Assembly (NCBI RefSeq): GCF_002201535.1
Contig: NZ_NIWW01000006.1
Span: 62,001-126,000 of the forward strand
Length of the DNA: 64,000 bases
Source: Lacimicrobium sp. SS2-24
Lineage (GTDB): Bacteria > Pseudomonadota > Gammaproteobacteria > Enterobacterales > Alteromonadaceae
Reading direction: 5' to 3'
Numbering within the stretch: position 1 is the first letter of the stretch; each line of letters opens with the position of its first letter. Shown here piece after piece: positions 54,584-63,041 of this stretch. The translations under genes and the position numbers were made by a program. A model generated the notes under the pieces. The model was given only the letters and a program-made list of their open reading frames with translations, was not told the DNA's origin and did no database searches.

Positions 54584-56020
54584 GTGATCCACGAACTCGT
54601 TTCTGCTGTCAATGGTGTCCTTTGGGGCTGGTTGCTGATTGTCATGCTGGTGGTCACCGGCGTGTGGTTTAGTGTGCGTCTGGGCGGTATACAGCTTCGC
54701 CACTTTACCCATATGTTCAGCCTGCTAAAAGGCAGCAGTAAAAGTGACAAAGCCGGGATCAGTTCCTTCCAGGCGCTGTGTACCAGCCTTTCAGCAAGGG
54801 TGGGTACCGGCAACCTGGCCGGTGTAGCGGTAGCCATCTCATTGGGTGGCGCAGGAGCCGTATTCTGGATGTGGGTTATCGCCATTCTCGGCATGGCCAC
54901 TGGCTTTGCAGAGAGCCTGCTGGGCCAGCTCTACAAGGTTAAAGACAGCAAAGGCGAGTACCGTGGTGGCCCCGCCTACTACATTCAGCAAGGCCTGAAT
55001 AAGCGCTGGCTGGCCATTACCTTTTCCTTGTGTTTGTTTTTAGGTTACGGCTTTATTTTCAGCGCAGTGCAGGCCAATTCCATTACCGATGCGCTCAATC
55101 ATGCCTATGGTATCGATACACTGAACGCCGGCCTGGTTATCATCCTTTTGGCTGGCGTCATCGTTATCGGGGGCTTACGCGGAATTGCACGCTTTGCTGA
55201 GTGGATGATCCCTTTCATGGGTATCAGCTATGTGATCGTGGCCGTTGGCATTACGGTGTATAACATCGAAATGGTGCCCGGCGTACTAGCCAACATTTTC
55301 AGCTCTGCCTTCGGCCTGCAGGAAGCCGGTTATGGCGCGCTGGGCGCCGCCATCAAACACGGTATCCAGCGCGGTCTGTATTCCAATGAAGCAGGCTCAG
55401 GAAGCGTACCCCACGCTGCCGCCAGTGCCACGCCAAATCCTAATCATCCGGCCAGTCAGGGCTACGTGCAAATGCTCGGGGTATTTCTGGATACCATGGT
55501 GCTGTGTACCTGTACTGCGGTAATCATATTACTCGCCGGTGGCGAGCAAGGTGATCAGATGGAAGGCATTCGCATGACCCAGGACGCCATGTCGTTTCAT
55601 CTCGGCAATGGCGGCAATGATTTTGTGGCCGCCGCCATCAGTTTGTTTGCCTTTACCTCTGTGGTGGCCAACTATGCCTACGGAGAAAGTAACCTGCACA
55701 TGTTTAAGCTCGACAACCGCGCAGGGCGAAGTGTTTATACCGTGGGTTACTTGCTGATGATTTTATGGGGATCGATGGCCTCCCTGCCCCATGTCTGGGC
55801 CATGGCCGACATGGCGCTGGGCCTGATGACCGTGATCAATATCATCGCCATTGTGTGGCTGACACCGACCATTGTTGCCGTTAGTCAGGACTACCTGAAT
55901 CAGCGTAAACTTGGCAAGGAACCGGAATATCAACATGGCAATTGTGAGATACAGGGTGCCACCGAAGATGATATCTGGAGCCAGCGGCCCGCCCAGACTG
56001 ATAAACCCTCAGGAACCTGA
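54584..56020 (+). CDS. Alanine/glycine:Na+ symporter (AGCS family)
   Basis: 478 residues, about eleven hydrophobic segments. FQALCTSLSARVGTGNLAGVAVAISLGGAGAVFWMW and AIKHGIQRGLYSNEAGSGSVPHAAASA are the AGCS signatures; the latter holds the substrate and Na+ site. It is a likely alanine or glycine importer of the AlsT/DagA type in the inner membrane. The start is a GTG (54584). There is a short GC-rich inverted repeat after it (56068-56092) with no clear T tract. Confidence 0.95.
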   Translation: MIHELVSAVNGVLWGWLLIVMLVVTGVWFSVRLGGIQLRHFTHMFSLLKGSSKSDKAGISSFQALCTSLSARVGTGNLAGVAVAISLGGAGAVFWMWVIAILGMATGFAESLLGQLYKVKDSKGEYRGGPAYYIQQGLNKRWLAITFSLCLFLGYGFIFSAVQANSITDALNHAYGIDTLNAGLVIILLAGVIVIGGLRGIARFAEWMIPFMGISYVIVAVGITVYNIEMVPGVLANIFSSAFGLQEAGYGALGAAIKHGIQRGLYSNEAGSGSVPHAAASATPNPNHPASQGYVQMLGVFLDTMVLCTCTAVIILLAGGEQGDQMEGIRMTQDAMSFHLGNGGNDFVAAAISLFAFTSVVANYAYGESNLHMFKLDNRAGRSVYTVGYLLMILWGSMASLPHVWAMADMALGLMTVINIIAIVWLTPTIVAVSQDYLNQRKLGKEPEYQHGNCEIQGATEDDIWSQRPAQTDKPSGT

Positions 56021-56100
56021 AGGTGCAGCTGCGCAAACTAGGGACAGGCAAGTACTGAGCATAAAGAGACCGGCCCTTACCCGGACCGGTCACTATCCCG

Positions 56101-56727
56101 CTATTTAGAGGATGTCAGCGTCGCGTAACTGTTCATCAAATTGCGGTAATCCGGAATATGGTTGGAGAACAGCTGGCCTAACCCTTCGATATCATTGCGC
56201 CAGTCACGATGTAACTCACACGCCACACCAAACCAGGTCATCAGTTGTGCACCCGCTTGAGACATTCTTTCCCAGGCGGAATTCCGGGTTAGTTCATTAA
56301 ATGTTCCCGAGGCATCTGTAACGACGAACACATCAAAGTCTTCAGCTAGCGCTGACAGCGTTGGAAAGGCCACACACACCTCTGTTACCACACCGGCGAT
56401 AATCAGTTGCTTCTTACCTGTAGCTTTGACCGCCTTAACAAAGTCTTCATTGTCCCAGGCATTGATCTGGCCCGGACGAGCAATATACGGCGCGTCCGCG
56501 AAAGTCTCTTTTAACTCTGGTACCAGAGGACCGTTTGGCCCGTCTTCAAAACTGGTTGTCAGAATTGTTGGAAGTCCGAAGTATTTAGCCAAATCTGCCA
56601 GTGCCAGTACATTATTCTTAAAACGGTCTGGGTCGATATCTCTGACCAGAGACAACAGCCCAGTCTGGTGGTCTACCAGCAATACCGCTGCATCATTTTT
56701 ATCTAAACGTTTGTAAGTATTACTCAT
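56101..56727 (-). CDS. Isochorismatase-family hydrolase (YcaC-like)
   Basis: 208 residues. VLLVDHQTGLLSLV holds the catalytic Asp, and ITGVVTEVCVAFPTLSAL the catalytic Cys; TSFEDGPNGPLVPEL is also typical of YcaC-type enzymes. E. coli YcaC is an octameric hydrolase of unknown substrate. It lies next to a pirin gene and a divergent LysR regulator; the three may form a small regulated unit. Confidence 0.92.
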   Translation of the reverse strand: MSNTYKRLDKNDAAVLLVDHQTGLLSLVRDIDPDRFKNNVLALADLAKYFGLPTILTTSFEDGPNGPLVPELKETFADAPYIARPGQINAWDNEDFVKAVKATGKKQLIIAGVVTEVCVAFPTLSALAEDFDVFVVTDASGTFNELTRNSAWERMSQAGAQLMTWFGVACELHRDWRNDIEGLGQLFSNHIPDYRNLMNSYATLTSSK

Positions 56728-56806
56728 GGTTCACTCCTGATGGTAAATTAAAGGGCATGTCGGCCCGGTTTGTTGCAATCGTCACATCATCAACAATTGT
56801 CGAGTT

Positions 56807-57664
56807 TCAGGTAAAAGTTCCTTGTTGGTAGTCTCTGAAAGCTTGCTCAACCTCAGCGTAACTGTTCATGACAAATGGCCCCTGTCCCACAATCGGATCA
56901 TCGATTGGTTCACCACTGATTAGCAGAAGCCTGGTGGCCGACGAAGCCTGAACAGAGAACGTATCTCCTTCCGGACTCAGCACTACCAACTCCTGTGTTG
57001 TGGCATCAGCTGCGTTATTTATCCGCACATTACCTTTTAACACGGCCAGACCGACTCCCCAGCCTTTTGGAAGGCTAAAGTGTGTCTGGCTGCCAGCTTC
57101 CAGCTCCACATCCCACACATTTAACGGAGTAAAGGTGCTAGCAGGTCCGGATACATCACCATACTGACCCGCGATCACGCGCACATGGCCCGCCCCGTTT
57201 TCTAACTGTTGCCGCGGTATTTGTTGCTTACTAATGGCCTGATATGCGGCAGCCGTCATTTTGTGTTTTGCGGGCAAGTTAACCCACAATTGCACCATCT
57301 CCAGTTCCCCGCCCTCGCGGGTAAATTGGGGGCTGTGAAACTCTTCATGCACGATACCGGCGCCTGCGGTCATCCACTGAACATCTCCCGGACCAATAAC
57401 GCCTCCCTGCCCCGTGCTATCTTTGTGTGCCACTTCGCCCTGATAAACGATGGTCACAGTCTCGAAACCACGGTGAGGATGCTGCCCGACGCCACGAGGC
57501 ATGTTAGCCGGGGCAAATTCGGCGGGGCCGGCATGATCGAGCAACAAAAAAGGACTCAATGCCTGAGGATGACTCCTGTAAGAAAACATCGACCTGACGG
57601 GGAAACCGTTTCCTACCCAGTGGCGGTGAGGTTTGCCTCGAATTTCGATTACTTCTTTCATCAT
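56807..57664 (-). CDS. Pirin family protein
   Basis: 285 residues: the two cupin domains with the pirin signatures PFLLLDHAGPAEFAPANMPRGVGQHPHRGFETVTIVYQGEV (several metal-binding His) and DVQWMTAGAGIVHEEF. Bacterial pirins can have quercetinase activity or affect metabolism; the function here is not known. The N-terminal start may be the second Met (57661). It is divergent from the LysR gene. Confidence 0.93.
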   Translation of the reverse strand: MMKEVIEIRGKPHRHWVGNGFPVRSMFSYRSHPQALSPFLLLDHAGPAEFAPANMPRGVGQHPHRGFETVTIVYQGEVAHKDSTGQGGVIGPGDVQWMTAGAGIVHEEFHSPQFTREGGELEMVQLWVNLPAKHKMTAAAYQAISKQQIPRQQLENGAGHVRVIAGQYGDVSGPASTFTPLNVWDVELEAGSQTHFSLPKGWGVGLAVLKGNVRINNAADATTQELVVLSPEGDTFSVQASSATRLLLISGEPIDDPIVGQGPFVMNSYAEVEQAFRDYQQGTFT

Positions 57665-57728
57665 TGTGCTCCGGTAAAACAGCGTAATGTAATCTTATAT
57701 ACGTATCTAAAAATGCAGTAGACTGCTA

Positions 57729-57752
57729 AATTGCGATGCAGTGTTGCAAATT
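57729..57752. promoter_or_regulatory. Candidate LysR operator between pirin and LysR genes
   Basis: AATTGC (57729-57734) and GCAAATT (57746-57752) form an interrupted near-palindrome of T-N11-A character. It lies 20 bases before the LysR ATG and about 65 bases before the pirin start. Confidence 0.4.
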
Positions 57753-57772
57753 TGAAACGATAAAGGTGATAT

Positions 57773-58681
57773 ATGCAGGATCTCAATGATCTGTATTACT
57801 TTGTACAGGCGGTGAAACACGGTGGTTTTGCGCCGGCTGGCCGGGCACTGGGTGTAGCGAAGTCCAGACTCAGTCGACGCATTGCAGCCCTTGAGGAAAG
57901 GCTCGGTGTCCGCCTGATACAGCGCTCTACAAGGCACTTCCTGATTACCGAAGTGGGTCAGCGCTATTTCGAGCATTGCCAGGCTATGTTGGTGGAAGCG
58001 GAAGCTGCACAGGAGACCATAGAGCGGCTCAAGGCCGAGCCTCGGGGGTGCATAAAATTAACCTGCCCGGTGGGTTTACTGCATTTTCATGTGGGAGAGA
58101 TGCTGGGCGATTTCATGGCGCGCTATCCCCACATTGCAGTCAATCTGGAGGCCACAAACCGACGGGTAGATGTTCTGGCGGAGGGCGTTGATATTGCCTT
58201 AAGGGTGCGCCCGTTACCCTTGGAAGACAGCGACCTGGCGCTCAGAGTATTATCTGACCGCGGGCAATATCTGGTCGCCAGCCCATCCCTGATTGAGAAA
58301 CAAGGCGGACTCCCCTCCTCACCAGAAGCGCTGGCAGCCTGGCCGAGTCTGAGTCGGGCGACACCGCAGGAAAACCACCAATGGATCTTACAGCACATCA
58401 AGGGTGAAAAACGCCAGATAACCTTTGAGCCACGTTATACCACTACCGATATGGTGGCATTGCGCAGCGCCGCTGTCGCCAGCGTTGGCGTGGTTCAATT
58501 GCCAGCTCTGATGCTTGGCCAACAGCTTGAAGCGGGAAATCTGGTGCGGCTCCTTCCTGACTGGGAACCCCGTCGGGAAATGATTCACATGGTGTTTCCA
58601 TCACGCCGGGGATTGTTGCCCGCAGTGCGCGCGCTGATTGATTTTCTTGTAGAGCGCTATGCCGGCATTATGGAAGACTAA
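57773..58681 (+). CDS. LysR-type transcriptional regulator
   Basis: 302 residues. The N-terminal winged helix-turn-helix is LYYFVQAVKHGGFAPAGRALGVAKSRLSRRIAALEERLGVRLIQRSTRHF, followed by the substrate-binding domain to the end. This subgroup often controls a divergent pirin or quinone-related oxidoreductase, so pirin and ycaC are the likely targets; the inducer is unknown. The intergenic region holds an AATTGC-GCAAATT near-palindrome. Confidence 0.93.
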   Translation: MQDLNDLYYFVQAVKHGGFAPAGRALGVAKSRLSRRIAALEERLGVRLIQRSTRHFLITEVGQRYFEHCQAMLVEAEAAQETIERLKAEPRGCIKLTCPVGLLHFHVGEMLGDFMARYPHIAVNLEATNRRVDVLAEGVDIALRVRPLPLEDSDLALRVLSDRGQYLVASPSLIEKQGGLPSSPEALAAWPSLSRATPQENHQWILQHIKGEKRQITFEPRYTTTDMVALRSAAVASVGVVQLPALMLGQQLEAGNLVRLLPDWEPRREMIHMVFPSRRGLLPAVRALIDFLVERYAGIMED

Positions 58682-58712
58682 CGAGCACGTCCGCTTCTTT
58701 TGCTGAGTGGCG

Positions 58713-59876
58713 TCACAATCCCATGGCATATTTCATAACCTTGTCTTTAACAGGACCGCTGCGCTGTGCCAGATTCAATATCAGATTGCGGGCCAGGCGG
58801 GCAGGCAATATATCGTTGCTGAAAGTTTTATAAATGGCATCCATGGCAGACATCATCAACAGGTTATCCGGTTTACGTTTGCGCTGATAGTGTCTGAGTG
58901 CCCGTTGCAGCGCGTCATCATCGTCTTTCCAGGCTATGGGTTCCAGTTCCTCTAACAGACAAGCCACATCTTTAAAGCCCAAATTGAGCCCCTGGCCCGC
59001 CAATGGATTGATGGTATGGGCTGCATCACCGATAAGCACGCTCCGCCCCCGAAAATACGCATTGGCATGCATTCGCGTCAGGCCAAAGGCAGCTCTGCTG
59101 AGGATATCAAAATCAACCAACTGAGACGGAAATGCCTCGCAAATGCGTTGTTTCAACGCCTCATCATCCAGCTGTTTAAGCTGGTTGATGTGCTCCGGGT
59201 GGTGATACCAGACCAGTGAGGCATAGCCGTCATAAAGCGGCAAAAATGCCATGGGCCCAGTAGGCACAAAGCATTGCCAGGTGATGTCCTGCTGAGGTGC
59301 ATGGGTTTTCACCCCCACAGCAAACGCCTGCTGCTTGTATTGCCAGCCGCTGGTACCGATGCCCACTTCACGACGAACCGCAGATTGTGCACCATCAGCG
59401 CCAATAAGCAATGATGCGATAAGATGATTACCGTCTTTTGTGGTGACAGTGATGCCGTCTGTTTCTGCGACACAGGACAGTTCCGTTGTCAGCCAGCTAA
59501 CCTGTGGATATTCCTGCAGCGCCTCATACAGCGCACGTTGAATGAGGCGGTTTTCTATAATGTGCCCCAGATGGGTGGCCCCGATATCATCGGCACGAAA
59601 ATCGGTTTGCGCGTCACCTTCCCAGACACTCAGGCGCCGGTATGGACAAACGCGCATCTCGCTAAGATATTTCCAGGCCCCGAGCTTCTCTAACAAGGTC
59701 TGAGAGGCAACACTGATGGCAGACACCCGGATATCGGGTTCATCTGCGGGGTCAAAGGGAGCGGGTATATTTGGGTCAATTACTGCCACAGCATACCCCT
59801 GACGGGCCAGTCCCAGTGCCATAGCCGCACCAGTCATACTGCCACCGGCAACAACTGCATCAAATCTGTTCATCAC
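58713..59876 (-). CDS. ubiF: UbiF-type ubiquinone biosynthesis hydroxylase
   Basis: 387 residues of the UbiH/UbiF/VisC flavoprotein family. The Rossmann motif is VVAGGSMTGAAMALGLARQG, then DIRVSAISVASQTLLEKLGAW, IGADGAQSAVRREVGI, and the FAD stretch VLIGDAAHTINPLAGQGLNLGFKD. The N-terminal sequence fits UbiF, which hydroxylates C-6 of the ring in ubiquinone synthesis, better than UbiH as I recall them, but the family is large. Confidence 0.88.
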   Translation of the reverse strand: MMNRFDAVVAGGSMTGAAMALGLARQGYAVAVIDPNIPAPFDPADEPDIRVSAISVASQTLLEKLGAWKYLSEMRVCPYRRLSVWEGDAQTDFRADDIGATHLGHIIENRLIQRALYEALQEYPQVSWLTTELSCVAETDGITVTTKDGNHLIASLLIGADGAQSAVRREVGIGTSGWQYKQQAFAVGVKTHAPQQDITWQCFVPTGPMAFLPLYDGYASLVWYHHPEHINQLKQLDDEALKQRICEAFPSQLVDFDILSRAAFGLTRMHANAYFRGRSVLIGDAAHTINPLAGQGLNLGFKDVACLLEELEPIAWKDDDDALQRALRHYQRKRKPDNLLMMSAMDAIYKTFSNDILPARLARNLILNLAQRSGPVKDKVMKYAMGL

Positions 59877-60091
59877 TACGTTTTTTCTGTCTCCAATCTA
59901 CCTGTAAGCCTACCACGATTAATGACATATCCCGACGATAAACGGGCCAGATGTAACGACTCGCGTCAAAAAGACACTTTTGACACAGATTATTACAACG
60001 CCGATGCAACGTTTTCGTGGTTTAACACTACTTATATACCGAAGCACATTGTAAAGCGGCACTCGTTCAACGTAACCAAAGTGAGCTATTT

Positions 60092-60409
60092 ATGAAAAAG
60101 GTAATCACAAGTTTATTTATTGGCCTGACCCTCACCGCAAGCAGTTTTTCGGCACTGAGCGCGAGCCAGACAGAAGACTATCCCATTTACAGTTTCCACT
60201 ACACCTTTACTCAGAAACTGGATCTGGCGTTAACCCATTACCTGCAACTGAAGCAGGAAATGGCTTATCACCTGAGTGATGACATTGACCAGCAAACAGC
60301 CGGATTTTTCCGTCACTATGAGCAAAGCGCAGACTCACTCACCGCCAGTGCTGAGAAAGTGCTGACGAAATCCATCGAGGAGACAGATCCACAAACCCTG
60401 ATCAGATAA
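60092..60409 (+). CDS. Small exported protein of unknown function
   Basis: 105 residues with a signal peptide (MKKVITSLFIGLTLTASSFSALSA) and a mature part rich in polar helix (YTFTQKLDLALTHYLQLKQEMAYHLSDDIDQQTAGFFRHYEQ). The family is not known to me. A palindromic element (GTCAAAA / TTTTGAC, 59965-59984) lies about 110 bases upstream. It ends near a terminator hairpin. Confidence 0.7.
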   Translation: MKKVITSLFIGLTLTASSFSALSASQTEDYPIYSFHYTFTQKLDLALTHYLQLKQEMAYHLSDDIDQQTAGFFRHYEQSADSLTASAEKVLTKSIEETDPQTLIR

Positions 60410-60434
60410 ATACGGCGTCCCCCATTCCCTTTTT

Positions 60435-60472
60435 GCCACCTCAGCCCACATTTTTTCTGAGGTGGCTTTTTT
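60435..60472 (+). terminator. Terminator after the small exported gene
   Basis: GCCACCTCAG / CTGAGGTGGC, 10-bp perfect stem, 12-base loop, TTTTTT. It also marks why a DMT-transporter frame starting at 60433 is not used. Confidence 0.88.
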
Positions 60473-60537
60473 ACCCTACCGACCTTTCAGTGCTTTTCTG
60501 CTACCATAGCGCTCTTTTTGCAGGAGGCCTTGCTCAT

Positions 60538-61389
60538 ATGGGTTCGCCCGTCGTTATCGGTGCTCTTTGTCTGATTATCGCAGAAGCATTGTTTGCTGGC
60601 ATTGGTGCGCTGGTTAAACACCTCAGCGGTGAAATGAACCAGTTTCAACTGGTGTTCTTTCGTAATCTGTTTGCCCTGCTCGCCCTGATGCCCTGGATAC
60701 TCAGAATGGGCCGGGTGGGCCTGAAAACCGAATACTTGGGGCTGCACCTTTTGCGATCCACCTCGGGTTTGATTGCCATGTACTGTTTTTTTTACGTGCT
60801 GGCGCATATTCCCCTGGCACAAGCCATGATGGCGCTGCTGGTGGCTCCGTTTATCGTCCCCATCATTGCCCGGGTCTGGCTCAAAGAGCACATCAGTCAT
60901 AAAAGCTTGATGGCCATTGGCCTTGGCTTTATCGGAGCCGCTTTTATTCTGCGCCCCGAAGGCGAAAATATGAACCTGTTCATCTTGCTGGCACTGATCT
61001 GTGCCACCCTGGTGGCGTTTACCAAATGTACCATTCGCAAACTGTCGGGATCTGAGCCGCCAGCACGCATCGTCTTTTATTTTACGGTGCTGGCCACGGT
61101 GGTTTCTCTGATACCCATGCTGTTCAATTGGGAAAGCTTACCCAATGTAGTGTGGAAATGGCTGGGACTGATGGGGGTGATGGCAGCAGCAGGACAATTG
61201 CTCATGACCAAGGCTTTTCAATTGGCTTCTCCGGTGCGCATTGGTCTGCTCACTTATTCCAGTGTGTTTTTTGCAGCCATTCTGGGATATGTGTTCTGGC
61301 AAGAGCCGGTTACCGCAGGCCTGATTGGTGGTACCCTGTTAATTGTGTGGGCGGCCAATATGACACTGCGACAACGCTGGCTGTGGTGA
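60538..61389 (+). CDS. EamA/DMT family transporter
   Basis: 283 residues with about ten hydrophobic segments forming two EamA repeats (IIAEALFAGIGALVKHLSG ... FVYVLAHIPLAQAMMALLVAPFIVPIIARVWLKEHIS; then SVFFAAILGYVFWQEPVTAGLIGGTLLIVWA). The DMT family exports metabolites such as amino acids or purines; the substrate is unknown. The start at 60538 has AGGAGG 10 bases upstream. It ends about 170 bases before a terminator and miaB. Confidence 0.88.
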   Translation: MGSPVVIGALCLIIAEALFAGIGALVKHLSGEMNQFQLVFFRNLFALLALMPWILRMGRVGLKTEYLGLHLLRSTSGLIAMYCFFYVLAHIPLAQAMMALLVAPFIVPIIARVWLKEHISHKSLMAIGLGFIGAAFILRPEGENMNLFILLALICATLVAFTKCTIRKLSGSEPPARIVFYFTVLATVVSLIPMLFNWESLPNVVWKWLGLMGVMAAAGQLLMTKAFQLASPVRIGLLTYSSVFFAAILGYVFWQEPVTAGLIGGTLLIVWAANMTLRQRWLW

Positions 61390-61559
61390 TTTCGCCCTGT
61401 TGTGTCACACCAGGATTACAATCACGGAACCCCACTAATCAGGTATCCGCTGTCGCGGCAACATTTAGCCACAGACGAAGGATTCCCGGTACTGGCATAG
61501 CGGCCCGTTTGGCGGTAAAATAGTCGGTCTGATTTAGACGCGGTACCTAATTTTAATCA

Positions 61560-61584
61560 GGAAGGTCGAGACCTTCCTTTTTTA
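61560..61584 (+). terminator. Intrinsic terminator just upstream of miaB
   Basis: GGAAGGT / ACCTTCC with loop CGAG followed by seven T residues. It ends 15 bases before the miaB ATG, so it either ends the DMT-transporter transcript or attenuates miaB. Confidence 0.8.
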
Positions 61585-61598
61585 GTTTTTAAGGCAGT

Positions 61599-63032
61599 AT
61601 GAGCAAGAAACTCTTTATAAAAACCTGGGGTTGCCAGATGAACGAGTATGACTCGGAGAAAATGGCAGACCTGCTTGATTCCACACATGGTTACCAGGCC
61701 ACTGAAAACCCGGAGGATGCCGACATCATCCTACTGAATACCTGTTCCATACGCGAAAAAGCACAGGAGAAGGTGTTTCATCAACTGGGACGCTGGAAAA
61801 ACCTTAAAAAAACCAACCCTGAGCTGATTATTGGTGTAGGTGGCTGCGTTGCCTCACAGGAAGGGGATCATATCCGTGATCGGGCGCCCTATGTGGACAT
61901 CGTATTTGGACCTCAGACACTGCATCGCTTGCCAGAGATGATCAATCAGGTGAAGGGCGATAAAAATCCGGTTGTAGACATCAGCTTTCCTGAAATTGAA
62001 AAGTTTGATCGCCTGCCGGAACCCCGTGCGGAAGGGCCAACAGCGTTTGTGTCGATCATGGAAGGCTGCTCAAAATACTGTAGCTTCTGTGTGGTGCCTT
62101 ACACCCGCGGTGAGGAAGTCAGTCGTCCCGTGGATGACGTGATCTTTGAGATTGCACAGCTAGCACAACAAGGGGTGCGTGAAGTCAACCTGCTCGGTCA
62201 GAATGTCAATGCCTATCGCGGCGATCATTACGATGGCAGTGTTTGCACCTTCGCCGAATTGTTGCATCTGGTTGCCGCCATTGATGGTATTGATCGTATC
62301 CGCTATACCACCTCACATCCTGTTGAGTTCACTGACGATATTATTCAGGCCTATAGCGACATTCCCGAGTTGGTCGATCACCTGCATTTACCGGTGCAAA
62401 GTGGTTCAGATCGTATTCTGGCGCTGATGAAGCGTGGGCATACTGCCATCGAATACAAGTCTAAGATTCGTAAGCTGAAAAAAATACGTCCCAATCTGAG
62501 TATGTCCTCTGATTTTATTATTGGCTTTCCCGGGGAGAGCGACAGCGACTTTGAGGCCACCATGGACCTTATCCAAGCCATGGATTTTGACCTTAGCTTC
62601 AGCTTTATCTACAGTGCTCGCCCCGGCACGCCGGCTGCCGATGTACCCGATGACGTCAGCGAAGAAGTGAAAAAGCAGCGTTTACACCTTCTGCAACAGC
62701 GGATCACCCAGCAGGCCATGCGTATCGCCCGCAATATGCTGGGCACAGAGCAGCGTATCCTCGTTGAGGGCCCATCGAAGAAAAACCCCATGGAATTGTC
62801 CGGTCGTACCGAAAACAACCGGGTCGTTAATTTCGAGGGCACACCAGACATGATTGGGGAATTTGTTGACGTGAATATTGTCGATGTCTTTGCCAATTCC
62901 CTGCGCGGGGAAGTAGTCAGACGCGAACAAGACATGGGGCTGCGCATCAGTATTGCTCCCCAGACCATCATTCAGAAACAGGCCGCCACCCAGCCTGACG
63001 AGCTGGGTGTAGGTCAACATTTACCAATTTAG
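61599..63032 (+). CDS. miaB: tRNA-2-methylthio-N6-isopentenyladenosine synthase MiaB
   Basis: 477 residues, radical-SAM methylthiotransferase. The N-terminal cluster Cys are in [21 protein letters not shown] and GGCVASQEG; the radical SAM CxxxCxxC is in [17 protein letters not shown]; a TRAM domain ends the protein. It makes ms2i6A-37 in tRNAs reading U-starting codons. It is separated from the preceding DMT gene by a terminator and precedes ybeZ by 9 bp, as in many gammaproteobacteria. Confidence 0.97.
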   Translation: MSKKLFIKTWGCQMNEYDSEKMADLLDSTHGYQATENPEDADIILLNTCSIREKAQEKVFHQLGRWKNLKKTNPELIIGVGGCVASQEGDHIRDRAPYVDIVFGPQTLHRLPEMINQVKGDKNPVVDISFPEIEKFDRLPEPRAEGPTAFVSIMEGCSKYCSFCVVPYTRGEEVSRPVDDVIFEIAQLAQQGVREVNLLGQNVNAYRGDHYDGSVCTFAELLHLVAAIDGIDRIRYTTSHPVEFTDDIIQAYSDIPELVDHLHLPVQSGSDRILALMKRGHTAIEYKSKIRKLKKIRPNLSMSSDFIIGFPGESDSDFEATMDLIQAMDFDLSFSFIYSARPGTPAADVPDDVSEEVKKQRLHLLQQRITQQAMRIARNMLGTEQRILVEGPSKKNPMELSGRTENNRVVNFEGTPDMIGEFVDVNIVDVFANSLRGEVVRREQDMGLRISIAPQTIIQKQAATQPDELGVGQHLPI

Positions 63033-63041
63033 GAGTGATCT

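Noticed and set aside
61128-61523. A plus-strand frame over the end of the DMT transporter
   Set aside because: It is out of frame with the clear transporter and lacks any start signal.
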